A stretch of 64,000 nucleotides of DNA from Acetobacter farinalis (GTDB lineage: Bacteria > Pseudomonadota > Alphaproteobacteria > Acetobacterales > Acetobacteraceae). Where the stretch lies: NCBI RefSeq assembly GCF_026240015.1, contig NZ_JAPIUX010000002.1, forward strand, positions 1 to 64,000, read 5' to 3'. A model generated the notes under the pieces. That model ran no database searches and was not told where the DNA came from. It saw only the letters and a list, made by a program, of their open reading frames with translations. Below are positions 54,533 to 63,226 of this stretch, piece by piece (position 1 is the first letter of the stretch; each line of letters begins with the position of its first letter). The position numbers and the translations under genes were made by a program.

Positions 54533-57500
54533 TTACCCGCCTGGCGCATGGGCATCGAGCAGGGTATCAGGCAGCACATCCGCACGCGGAGCTTCTGTCC
54601 ACACCAGCACGCAGCGCACCGGCCTGCCCGGATACAGCCCCTGCAACAAAGCCCGGTAGGCCGCCATCTGGCGCAGGTACAGCACAGGTGTGCCCGCAAC
54701 GGTGCGCGGCGTGTGCCGCCCGGTTTTGAAATCACACACCAGCACCGTGTCCGGCAGCACGCGCAGGCGGTCCACCTGCCCCACAATCACCTGTCCGCCC
54801 GCCACCCCGGCCAGACGCTGCTCGGCACGGGCGTGCGGGGAAAACAGTGGAGCCAGATCAGGCAATGCCAGCACAGCCAGCACCTGCTCTGCCAGAGTCT
54901 TCGCTTCTTCCGGCTTCAGGCCGCTGGCGGGCCGGGCCAGCCAGCCATGAGCCCTTTCCGCCCACTGCTCCGGCGGGCAGGCAGGCAGATATTGCAAAAG
55001 GGCATGCACCAGCGTGCCGCGCCGGAATGCTGCTTCCCGCGCGGCGGCGGGTGTTATTGTGGCCACATCCAGAGGGGAGCGCACGGGCGGAAGCGGCCCC
55101 AGCATGGCGTCATCCGGGCGGCTGGGGGCCAGTGGCCGGGCCAGCGGAGCATCCGGCACCGGCGGCACCCCCTGCCATGCCGGCGCGCGCCCCAGCCACG
55201 CGGGGAGCGCCTCTGCCGGAGCCCTGTCTGTATGCGCGGACTGAGCCGGCGGCGGGTTTTTTGGCGGCACACGCGGCGCGGGTTTTTCTTCCAGCACCAG
55301 CATCTCACCCGTCCAGCCGCCAGCCTCCCACGGCTGCGGCACAGCCCCAACGGCTTCAAACCCCTTGCGGCACCGTTCGTACCAGCTTTCCTCCGGCACA
55401 ATGCGCCCCGGCTTCCAGCCGCATATCACCAGATGCTCCGCCGCCCGTGTGAGCGCCACATAGAGCAGCCGGTTATATTCCTCAAACGCACTGGCCTGCA
55501 TCGCGGCACGCAGCTTCTGCGTTACAGTCACCGCCAGCGCGCCGCGCGGGACATACAGCGGTACATCCAGCCCGGTTGGCGTGTCCTTCACCCAGAACAG
55601 ACGATCCTCAAACCGGGGTGTCCCGACCGTATCGGGCAGAATGACCAGCCGCGCCTGCAATCCCTTGGCCCCGTGCGCGGTCATGACACGCACGGCATCC
55701 CCCCCGGCTTCAGCCTCGCGCTTCACACTTTCTTCCGAATTGCGCAGCCAGTGCAGGAAGCCCTGCAGGGAAGGCGGATGCATGTCCTGATAGCGCAAGG
55801 CGGCCGAGAGCAGTTCATCTATCGATTCGGCCGCCTCCGGCCCCAGCCGCGCCAGCAGCCGCGCCCGCCCGCCCCAGCGCCCCAGCGCCTCGGAGAGCAG
55901 TTCATGCGGTGTCAGGTAATCCACGCGCCGGAACAGACCATCCAGCATCCGCCAGGCCTGCGCCCAGTCGGGCTGCCGGGCATGCTGCTCCCGCAAGGCG
56001 GACCACAGCGGCTCCGCCTTGCCGCGCCCGGTGGCCAGCGCCATCAGGCTGTCATCCGACAATCCACCCAGAGGGGATGTCAGCACGCAGGCAAGTGTCA
56101 GATCATCCTGCGGCAGCAGCAATGCGCCACACAGGGCCATCAGATCCTGCACGGCAAGCTGGTCCGCAAGCCCCGTGCGCACCAGTGTCGCGACAGGTAT
56201 GTTTTCTGTTTTCAGCGCACGAACCAGCGCCGTGACAAACGCGGAGCGGCGCGGCACCAGCACGAGCACATCCCCCGGTGTCAGCGGGGCCGCGCCCTCT
56301 TCCGGCGGGGCTTTCAGATGGCGGGCAATAAAGCGCGCCAGAGTATCCGCCAGCTTCTGCTGCGGAGTCTGGCGGGTGGTGTTGGCGGTTGGCGGCTCCC
56401 ACGGGCTGGGGGCGTCCTGCTCCTCTGCCTGTGTTTCGGCCAGAGGCCAAAGCTCCACGCGCCCGCCCTCGCCCGGTCTGGCTGTCAGATGGCGCATGGG
56501 CCGCCCATCTTCCTCCGCAACGCCGCGTGCCGCATCCGGATGGGAGAACACGGCATCCACCAGCGCCAGAACCGGCGCGGTGGAGCGGAAGGAAACTGTC
56601 AGGTCCGGCTCCTGCCACGGGAGCCCCGCGAACGCCGCGCGCTGCTTGAACTCCCGCCGCGATGTGCGGAACGCCTCCGGGTCCGCCCCCTGAAAGCCGT
56701 AGATGGACTGTTTATAATCCCCCACGGCAAACACGGTGCGCGGCCCCTGTTCCTGCGTGTGTGTTCCTTCCCCCACGAAGAATTCCGCTGTCAGATCTTC
56801 CGCAATGCGCCACTGCTCGCGTGAGGTATCCTGCACTTCATCCAGCAGGAGGTGATCAATCCCGCCATCCAGCTTGTAGAGCACCCATGCCGCACCCGGC
56901 TGCTGCAAAAGCCCCAGAGTGCGCCGGATCAGATCATCATACTCCACCAGCCCGCGCTGGTTTTTGCGCGTGGCATAGAGGGCCGCCACCGGGGCCGCTG
57001 TTTTCAGCAGGGCCAGGCCAAGCCGCGCCAGACGCCTGGCCCGCAAGCCCTCCTCCACCTCCGCAATGCGCGCGGCCTCCCGCTCCAGCGCCGTGACCAG
57101 CTCAGGGTGGTCCTGCGCAAGTTTGGTGCTGATCAAACCTGTTTTGCGGAGTGTTCCGCTTTTTGTCAGCAGCCCATTCCGCCAGACATCCCACTGTGCC
57201 GCCCGCTCCGCCGGCGCCAGCGCCAGCCAGTCCAGCAGGCGATACGCCGTTGCTTTGATAGCCGGGGTGCCTTTTGACACCAGAATGGGGAGACGTGCGC
57301 GCAGGTCCTCCTCCCCCGGAAACGCCGTGCAGGCGGCTTCCCGCTCTGCGGCATCACTCCTGCTGAGGGCATCCTGCGGCAGCCCGAGCACGCGGCACAG
57401 GACCGTGGGCACCACGGCAGGTGTTTCAAGCGCCCGCTCCAGGATGGCTTCCGCCCGGGCATTGCGCCGCAGCGCCCCGGCCAGAGTGACAAAATCCCCT

Positions 57501-58114
57501 AAAGCAATCTGCCCGGCCAGCGGCGCGATGCTGCCTTCGGGGCGTTCCCCCAGCACCGTTTCCACACAGCCGAGCAGGGCCAGCGCGGCGTCGGTTTCCT
57601 CCATGACGGTGAAATGCGGGTTCATGGCCGCTTCCAGCGGAAAGCGCCGCAGGAGGGACTGGCAAAAGGCATGAATGGTGCCAATACGCATCCCGCCCGG
57701 CAGATCCAGCACCTCTGCAAACAGCGCCCGCGCACGGCGGCGCGTTTCCGGTGTGCAGGGCACGGAGAGGGCCTGAAGCTCGGCATCCAGTCTGGCGTCC
57801 GGCAGCGTCACCCAGCGGCCAAGCCGCGTTTGCAGGCGAATCGCCATTTCCGCAGCGGCGGCCTTGGTGAAGGTCAGACATAAAATCCGCGCGGGCGGGC
57901 TGCCCGGAATAAACGCATCCTGCCCTGCCGGAGCATGCCGGGGCAGCATCAGGCGCAGCAGGCGGTCAATCAGCAGTTTGGTTTTGCCACTCCCCGCCGA
58001 GGCCGAAACAAAGACGGACGCCGCCGGGTCAGACGCCAGCGCCTGCTGCCGGTTGGCCTGCTCAATGGCCTCGGAAAACGCCGGGGCGGGTGGGATAGTC
58101 CGGGGGGTGCTCAT
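54533..58114 (-). CDS. addA: AddAB double-strand break repair helicase-nuclease subunit AddA
   Basis: An UvrD-type helicase with a C-terminal nuclease, processing DNA ends for RecA. Walker A SASAGSGKTKLLIDR at residues 37-51, helicase motif II LLLDEVQDTSREQW near 400, VSFRSTAPV (motif IV region), and RVMTAHGAKGLQARLVILPD. The PD-(D/E)xK nuclease is marked by VLVCDFKTGRHTP near residue 1145. 1193 residues, full length. The start overlaps the addB stop by 4 nt. Confidence 0.97.
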   Translation of the reverse strand: MSTPRTIPPAPAFSEAIEQANRQQALASDPAASVFVSASAGSGKTKLLIDRLLRLMLPRHAPAGQDAFIPGSPPARILCLTFTKAAAAEMAIRLQTRLGRWVTLPDARLDAELQALSVPCTPETRRRARALFAEVLDLPGGMRIGTIHAFCQSLLRRFPLEAAMNPHFTVMEETDAALALLGCVETVLGERPEGSIAPLAGQIALGDFVTLAGALRRNARAEAILERALETPAVVPTVLCRVLGLPQDALSRSDAAEREAACTAFPGEEDLRARLPILVSKGTPAIKATAYRLLDWLALAPAERAAQWDVWRNGLLTKSGTLRKTGLISTKLAQDHPELVTALEREAARIAEVEEGLRARRLARLGLALLKTAAPVAALYATRKNQRGLVEYDDLIRRTLGLLQQPGAAWVLYKLDGGIDHLLLDEVQDTSREQWRIAEDLTAEFFVGEGTHTQEQGPRTVFAVGDYKQSIYGFQGADPEAFRTSRREFKQRAAFAGLPWQEPDLTVSFRSTAPVLALVDAVFSHPDAARGVAEEDGRPMRHLTARPGEGGRVELWPLAETQAEEQDAPSPWEPPTANTTRQTPQQKLADTLARFIARHLKAPPEEGAAPLTPGDVLVLVPRRSAFVTALVRALKTENIPVATLVRTGLADQLAVQDLMALCGALLLPQDDLTLACVLTSPLGGLSDDSLMALATGRGKAEPLWSALREQHARQPDWAQAWRMLDGLFRRVDYLTPHELLSEALGRWGGRARLLARLGPEAAESIDELLSAALRYQDMHPPSLQGFLHWLRNSEESVKREAEAGGDAVRVMTAHGAKGLQARLVILPDTVGTPRFEDRLFWVKDTPTGLDVPLYVPRGALAVTVTQKLRAAMQASAFEEYNRLLYVALTRAAEHLVICGWKPGRIVPEESWYERCRKGFEAVGAVPQPWEAGGWTGEMLVLEEKPAPRVPPKNPPPAQSAHTDRAPAEALPAWLGRAPAWQGVPPVPDAPLARPLAPSRPDDAMLGPLPPVRSPLDVATITPAAAREAAFRRGTLVHALLQYLPACPPEQWAERAHGWLARPASGLKPEEAKTLAEQVLAVLALPDLAPLFSPHARAEQRLAGVAGGQVIVGQVDRLRVLPDTVLVCDFKTGRHTPRTVAGTPVLYLRQMAAYRALLQGLYPGRPVRCVLVWTEAPRADVLPDTLLDAHAPGG

Positions 58115-61100
58115 GCATCATCCTCCACGCGCGCCGTATTCCACTCCGGCACCCGCGCCAGACGCGCGTAATCCGCAAAGCGTGGCTCCTGCCCGGGATG
58201 CGGGTGAGACAGGTAGGGCTGATCCGGATTATCATACGCGCAGATCCGCTCGCGCAGGCGCTCCCATGTCTGTTCCGCCAGCGCTGTGAGGGAGGCCTCC
58301 TCCTCCGGTTTCACCGCAACTTCCTCACCCGGCTCCGCTCCCCCTGTCAGCCGCCAGTACACCAGACCGGCAATGTCCGTTGTGCCTGTCAGGCCGGAAA
58401 AGCCACCCCGCAGAAGCATTGCGGCTTCCAGCGGAAGCTGTGGGCTCCAGCCTGAGCGAACATCCCGCACAGAGGGCAATGTGCCGGTTTTATAGTCCCG
58501 CACAATCACGCGGCCTTCGGCATCATAATCAATCCGGTCCGCACGCCCCACCAGCCGGAACAGGCCCTGAGGCGCATCTGGAATATCCACCCGCCCGCGC
58601 GATTCCGTGCGGATGGCCGCAGGGGTGGCTGCCTCCGCACGCAGGGCCTCTTCCGCCTGCGCCACCCAGGAGGCAATCCGCATCAGGCGCGGCTCCCACC
58701 AGGCCCGCAGGGCCGGGCGGAGGGTGCGGGCACCCAGCGCCTTGCGGAACGCCGCCTGTAATCCCGCTTCAGCCTGCGGTGGCCATGCCGTGCCGTGTGT
58801 CTGGAACCAGTCCTCCAGCGCCTCATGCACAATCATCCCGTAATCCGAGGCATCAGCGGCCTCCTCCAGCTCCGGCAGGGGCTGAAGCCGCAGAATATGG
58901 CGGGCATAAATGGCATACGGGTCACGCATCCATGTCTCGATTTCCGTCACGCTCAACCGGCGCGGACGGAGGCCCACCGGCGGCATCGGTCGGGGGGGCG
59001 CCACGGGGCGCGCCGGGCCATCGGGCCGGTCCAGCACCTGCAACCAGCCCAGAGCCGGATGAGGCGGCACAGCCATGCCCCGCCCGGACAAAAACGCATC
59101 CAGCCGGGAAATCCAGCGCGCAGGCACCACCGGGGCACCATCCCGCCGCCGGGGGCAGGACAGCACGACCTCACCCGCTGCCGCCGCGCAGGCATAAAAA
59201 TCATGGGCCGCCTGCCCCACCGCCTGTTCCGGTGAGGGCAGGCCCACCCGCTGCCGCATGGGGCGGCTCATCCACGGTCCGGCATCGGCTGCGGGAGGCC
59301 AGATATTTTCCGCAAGCCCGCCCAGAACAACCGTATCCGCCGTCTGCAAGCGGGCCTCGAACAAGCCCCAGATCAGCACCCGCGGGTGCAGCGCCACATG
59401 CTCCGCGCCGCGCCGCGCCGCCACCCGTTCTTCAGCCAGAACCGCTGTCAGCAAGCCATCCAGCACGGCGGGGGGCTGGGGGGGCAGAATATCCGCCGCC
59501 ATCATCAGATCTGTCAGGCGGCTGGCCAGAAGATTCCCGTCCTCACCGCTCCAGAGGCGCTTTGCCGCGTCCTCATCTTCAGTTTTCACAAGACGTTCCA
59601 CGGCCTGAATCAGGGCCGCCAGCAGATCCGGCACCGGCTCGCCGGGGGCTCCCTGCTCTCCACCGCCGGACGCTGCGGCATCCCAATGCAGGACCGGCTC
59701 CAGACACACCGCCAGCCGCGCCATGAAGGCGTCCAGAGGCTCGGGCCCATAGGGTCGATCAGCTTCCGCCCCGCCTTCCGCACGGGCCGAGGCACGCTCA
59801 TCCTGCGCCTGATCGGCCAGAACCGCCGCAACCGCTGCCCTCAGGGCTTCAAACCCGGGCGGCGGAGCCGGACCACGCAGCACAGTCCGCTCCAGAAGGC
59901 GCGCCGAGGCGCGACATACGCCCATGGAAAGCCCGCAGGCCACCAGAGGATGTTTCAGGACAGACAAGACCGAGACCGGAGAAAACCGGGACTCGATCAT
60001 CTGCGCCACAAGTCGCAGCAACACGGCACCGGGTGTGTCGAGCAGGGAGGCACCGGCACTGTCATCCGCCAGAACGCCCCACCGGGCCAGTTCTGTCGCC
60101 ACACGCGCCGCCAGGGCGCGGTCCGGTGTGACAAGCGCCACCCGCCTGCCCGGCACCTCCACGCCATTCCGCAAAATCATGGCAATCGCCACGGCTTCTT
60201 CCTGCTGGTCCGCCGCGTCCAGTCGGGTCACATAGGGCAGATCAACCGCTCCCTGCACAGCCCAGTTTTCCAGAGCAGACGCCGGAAGAAGAGCGCGAGA
60301 AAGCACCTGTGCGCGCTCCGGAAATCCTCCAGCGCTATCCCAGAGTTTCACATCCGCCCGCACAACATCCAGTGCCGCGAGGAGATGGCTCAATCCCGCC
60401 TGAGGGTGACTGTCAGGCAGGTACCCGAATGTCTCTTCCGGCATCTCCAGATCCAGACCCGGCAGAACAACGCATCCGCCCGGGCAGGCCATCACCGCCC
60501 GAAGGGCTTCCGCCGTGGCCGGCATGATGTTGGTAAACCCTGCTGCCCATAAAGGTTTTTCATCACCCTGCTCCGCCTGCCTGCGCCACAGGGCTGCTTG
60601 CGCCCGCAGCAGCAGGACCTGACGCGCAACAGGGTTCATCACCTGCTGGTCTGCAAGCCACTTCGGCCAGGCACGGGTCACGATTTCCAGAAATTTCAGG
60701 ATAACCTGCCAATGTTCCGCAAAATTCTCCTGCACGGCCTCGGGCAGGCGCGCCGCCAGATCCACATCCGCCCATTCGGCTTCATCCATCAGGTCAGCCA
60801 GCGCCTTCGCCAATGGCCACGCCTGATCCAGCGTCGGCCGGGTGCCAAAGGCTCCTTCCGCCTGCAGGACAAGGCGTGTGAGCACCGCAAGGCGCGTCAT
60901 GCCGGCAACGGCGGGAGGACTATCAAATCCCGCTGCCCCGCCCATGTCCGAAGAGAGGCCCAGTTCAGCCTCATCCAGCGCGCTGACGGGCAAAATGCGA
61001 GGCAGCAGCATCGCACGGCCTTCCATCTGCCGCAGGAACGCTTCCGTCAGCCCTCGTGCGGCCCGCCGCCCGGGCAGAATGATTGTCCCCTCTCCAATAC

Positions 61101-61188
61101 GCTCCGGGTCATGCCCGGCAGCAGCCAGCCAGCGGGCCGCAAGCTGATCCAGAAACGGCAGATGTGCGGGAATCGTCGCGATGGTCAT
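58111..61188 (-). CDS. addB: AddAB double-strand break repair nuclease subunit AddB
   Basis: The partner of AddA; the N-terminal half is a helicase-like scaffold without a working Walker A (TIILPGRRAARGL), as expected for the alphaproteobacterial type. The C-terminal nuclease shows GMIVHEALEDWF and VIVRDYKTGTLPS. 1025 residues. It starts 15 nt after tsaE and overlaps addA. Confidence 0.96.
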   Translation of the reverse strand: MTIATIPAHLPFLDQLAARWLAAAGHDPERIGEGTIILPGRRAARGLTEAFLRQMEGRAMLLPRILPVSALDEAELGLSSDMGGAAGFDSPPAVAGMTRLAVLTRLVLQAEGAFGTRPTLDQAWPLAKALADLMDEAEWADVDLAARLPEAVQENFAEHWQVILKFLEIVTRAWPKWLADQQVMNPVARQVLLLRAQAALWRRQAEQGDEKPLWAAGFTNIMPATAEALRAVMACPGGCVVLPGLDLEMPEETFGYLPDSHPQAGLSHLLAALDVVRADVKLWDSAGGFPERAQVLSRALLPASALENWAVQGAVDLPYVTRLDAADQQEEAVAIAMILRNGVEVPGRRVALVTPDRALAARVATELARWGVLADDSAGASLLDTPGAVLLRLVAQMIESRFSPVSVLSVLKHPLVACGLSMGVCRASARLLERTVLRGPAPPPGFEALRAAVAAVLADQAQDERASARAEGGAEADRPYGPEPLDAFMARLAVCLEPVLHWDAAASGGGEQGAPGEPVPDLLAALIQAVERLVKTEDEDAAKRLWSGEDGNLLASRLTDLMMAADILPPQPPAVLDGLLTAVLAEERVAARRGAEHVALHPRVLIWGLFEARLQTADTVVLGGLAENIWPPAADAGPWMSRPMRQRVGLPSPEQAVGQAAHDFYACAAAAGEVVLSCPRRRDGAPVVPARWISRLDAFLSGRGMAVPPHPALGWLQVLDRPDGPARPVAPPRPMPPVGLRPRRLSVTEIETWMRDPYAIYARHILRLQPLPELEEAADASDYGMIVHEALEDWFQTHGTAWPPQAEAGLQAAFRKALGARTLRPALRAWWEPRLMRIASWVAQAEEALRAEAATPAAIRTESRGRVDIPDAPQGLFRLVGRADRIDYDAEGRVIVRDYKTGTLPSVRDVRSGWSPQLPLEAAMLLRGGFSGLTGTTDIAGLVYWRLTGGAEPGEEVAVKPEEEASLTALAEQTWERLRERICAYDNPDQPYLSHPHPGQEPRFADYARLARVPEWNTARVEDDA

Positions 61189-61203
61189 GTCACACGATGT
61201 CCT

Positions 61204-61674
61204 TCAGGCCGGAAAGCGGGGGGACAGACTCTGCTCATCCAGCCTGTCCGCCCAGCCCTGCAGGCGAACCGTGCGCACGCCCTGCGCATCCACACTCAGC
61301 ACCAGATGTAAGGCATCAGGCGGTGTCAGGTCATCCAGCCGCTCCGGCCATTCCACCAGCACAATACCTTCCCGCGCGTCATCCCATCCCAGTTCTTCCA
61401 GTTCCTCCGGGCCGCCCAGCCGCCAGAGGTCAAAATGTGACACAGTATAGGCAGGTGCTTCATAGGTTTGTACAAGTGTATAGGTCGGGCTGGGCACTTC
61501 CAGCGCATCGTTCCCGCAAAAGCAGCGCAGAAAAGCGCGTGCAAAAACACTTTTTCCCGCTCCCAACGGGCCGGAAAGCAACAGGGCATCGCCCGACCGT
61601 GCCAGCACCGCCAGCACACGCGCCAGTTGCACGGTTCCTTCTTCACTCTCCAGAACCCGTGTGATGTGTGTCAT
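61204..61674 (-). CDS. tsaE: tRNA threonylcarbamoyladenosine biosynthesis ATPase TsaE
   Basis: An ATPase of the t6A37 machinery with TsaB/TsaD. P-loop GPLGAGKS at residues 35-42, SPTYTLVQTYE (switch I-like), HFDLWRLGGPEELEELGWDD, and VEWPERLDDL. The start at 61674 is supported by AGGAGG 5 nt upstream; a GTG at 61710 is less likely. 156 residues. Some alphaproteobacteria have two further genes between tsaE and addB; here they are absent. Confidence 0.95.
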   Translation of the reverse strand: MTHITRVLESEEGTVQLARVLAVLARSGDALLLSGPLGAGKSVFARAFLRCFCGNDALEVPSPTYTLVQTYEAPAYTVSHFDLWRLGGPEELEELGWDDAREGIVLVEWPERLDDLTPPDALHLVLSVDAQGVRTVRLQGWADRLDEQSLSPRFPA

Positions 61675-61739
61675 CCAGCCTCCTGCAAGAACCCCTGCTT
61701 CCTTCTTCACATATTACTGCAGTTGGAAACAGGAGGCGA

Positions 61740-62333
61740 TGACCAGACACACCGGAACACTACATCCTGAGCAGCGAAGAACGAGAATTATTTTTCCATT
61801 TATGATAATAATGAATTTATAACCCATATTTATATTTTATAGTAATAGACATATGCTTTTTTAGGTCACGCAGATTTTGAAATAAAACTGATATCCGTAA
61901 GGATTTCAGTATGAAAAAATATTTATGATCTGCATAATTACACATGCACGGCAGCACAAAAGAGAAATTATAATTCAGTAATATGCATAATAGCCTTGAT
62001 GTCACCAAAATTTGTTAAGGTTTAAGTTTGTTAAATTCTTGTAATTTATAGAAGAATTTTATTTCCTATTTTCTTTATGAACCTAATACGCATTACATTA
62101 CTATTTTATATTGAAACTCTTCTAGAATTTGCATTGATGATATTATTTTAATGATTGGGAAATAATTATGTTATTTTTATAAATACACCACTTTTTTGTC
62201 TCATTTTCATAAAAAATTTATTCATTCCCGATAGCAAAATGAAAATCAGCCGTTATTATTTTCAACCAGTGATTGCTTTTTTCTGAGCACACAACCAGAA
62301 AACGTAATCACCAGACGCCAATCATCTTTGGGG
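61740..62333. other. AT-rich gene-free region upstream of the CtrA-family gene
   Basis: About 600 nt of strikingly AT-rich sequence in a GC-rich window. No open frame has a ribosome site or believable composition; the longest (61817-62008, minus) is rich in Phe/Leu/Lys by base bias. It contains a near-perfect hairpin with terminator features at 61880-61909 and leads into the CtrA box at 62334. It could hold promoters, an sRNA gene, or imported DNA. Confidence 0.6.
61880..61909 (-). terminator. Hairpin with T-rich tail in the AT-rich region (minus strand)
   Basis: CTGATATCC (61888-61896) and GGATTTCAG (61901-61909) pair with one mismatch around a 4-nt loop; on the minus strand the stem is followed by TTTTATTT. 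It resembles an intrinsic terminator, but no gene lies upstream on that strand. Confidence 0.5.
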
Positions 62334-62348
62334 TTAAAAAATGGTTAA
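62334..62348 (+). promoter_or_regulatory. CtrA-type box TTAA-N7-TTAA
   Basis: TTAA (62334-62337) and TTAA (62345-62348) are separated by exactly 7 nt, the full consensus for CtrA binding. It ends 97 nt before the CtrA-family start codon. Confidence 0.65.
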
Positions 62349-62445
62349 TTTCTGTTTATCTTTCCAAGAAGGCACGTAAAAATAGATTTCTATGCGCGGA
62401 TACAACTATAAGGTGTCACGCGCTTCCCAAGGGGGAGGGAACCCG

Positions 62446-63204
62446 ATGCGTATCCTGTTTGCTGAAGACAAAGCAGCGTCTGCTCGCCTGCTTTTGCCAA
62501 CACTGAAAAAAGCCGGACTTTCTGCTGATTTGGCGCGTTCTGGCAGAAACGCCATCGAAATGCTGCGGAACTATGATTACGGCCTTGCCGTTATTGATCT
62601 GAATCTGCCGGATATGGATGGCTATCAAGTCATCAGTTCTCTGCGTTTACTGAAAATTTCAACGCCTATCATCATCCTTTCGGCATTGGACCAGCCGGAT
62701 GCAAAAATCCGGGCTTTTTCCATGGGGGCGGATGATTATCTGATCAAACCGTTTGACCCAGCCGAACTTGTTGCCCGGATTCAGGCCATTCTGCGCCGTT
62801 CCAGCGGCTTTGCGCACCCCGTTACCCAGGTGGGAGACCTCCGGCTGGACCTGAACAGCCATACCGTAACCGTGCACGACCAGCCCGTACATCTGACAGG
62901 CAAGGAATTTTCCATCCTTGAGCTGCTGGTTCTGCGCAAAGGTGTCGCGCAGACCAAGGAAACATTCCTCAACCATCTGTACGGAGGGCGCGATGAACCG
63001 GACATCAAGATCATTGATGTTTTCATCTGCAAGCTTCGGAAAAAACTTCAGGCTGCTGGCGCTGATAACCTGATTTCAACCGTATGGGGCCGAGGCTATA
63101 TCCTGCATGACCCAAAAGCCAGAAAGGCGTCTCTTCCAGCAGGACAGATAATCCCGATGCCCGCCATGATTGAACACCAGCAGTTTCAGGCTGTAGGAGA
63201 CTGA
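62446..63204 (+). CDS. ctrA: CtrA-family response regulator (OmpR/PhoB type)
   Basis: A two-domain response regulator. The receiver has the acidic pair E7-D8, phospho-acceptor D51 (DLNLPDMDGY) and K101 (DDYLIKPF). The winged-helix DNA-binding part is very close to Caulobacter CtrA: LTGKEFSILELLVLRKG, FLNHLYGGRDEP and IIDVFICKLRKKL. The start at 62446, after GGGGGAGGGA, gives 252 residues. It has a C-terminal tail of about 20 residues ending VGD, so the AA end that makes Caulobacter CtrA a ClpXP substrate is missing. A CtrA box in its own promoter suggests autoregulation. The receiver is more diverged than the DNA-binding part, so it may be a CtrA paralogue. Confidence 0.85.
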   Translation: MRILFAEDKAASARLLLPTLKKAGLSADLARSGRNAIEMLRNYDYGLAVIDLNLPDMDGYQVISSLRLLKISTPIIILSALDQPDAKIRAFSMGADDYLIKPFDPAELVARIQAILRRSSGFAHPVTQVGDLRLDLNSHTVTVHDQPVHLTGKEFSILELLVLRKGVAQTKETFLNHLYGGRDEPDIKIIDVFICKLRKKLQAAGADNLISTVWGRGYILHDPKARKASLPAGQIIPMPAMIEHQQFQAVGD

Positions 63205-63226
63205 TTTTTTAGAAAAATACTCTGAT

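Noticed and set aside
54464..56824. A 786-codon open frame on the plus strand opposite addA
   Set aside because: It is antisense to a clear AddA, is dominated by Arg/Pro/His/Gln from GC-rich codons read backward, and has no recognisable motif or ribosome site.
61817..62008. A 63-codon open frame on the minus strand in the AT-rich block
   Set aside because: No ribosome site; its Phe/Leu/Lys content follows from base composition. It also runs across the hairpin.
61740..62333. AT-rich block considered as a replication origin
   Set aside because: No TTATCCACA boxes were found inside it. The only perfect DnaA boxes noticed are about 37 kb away.
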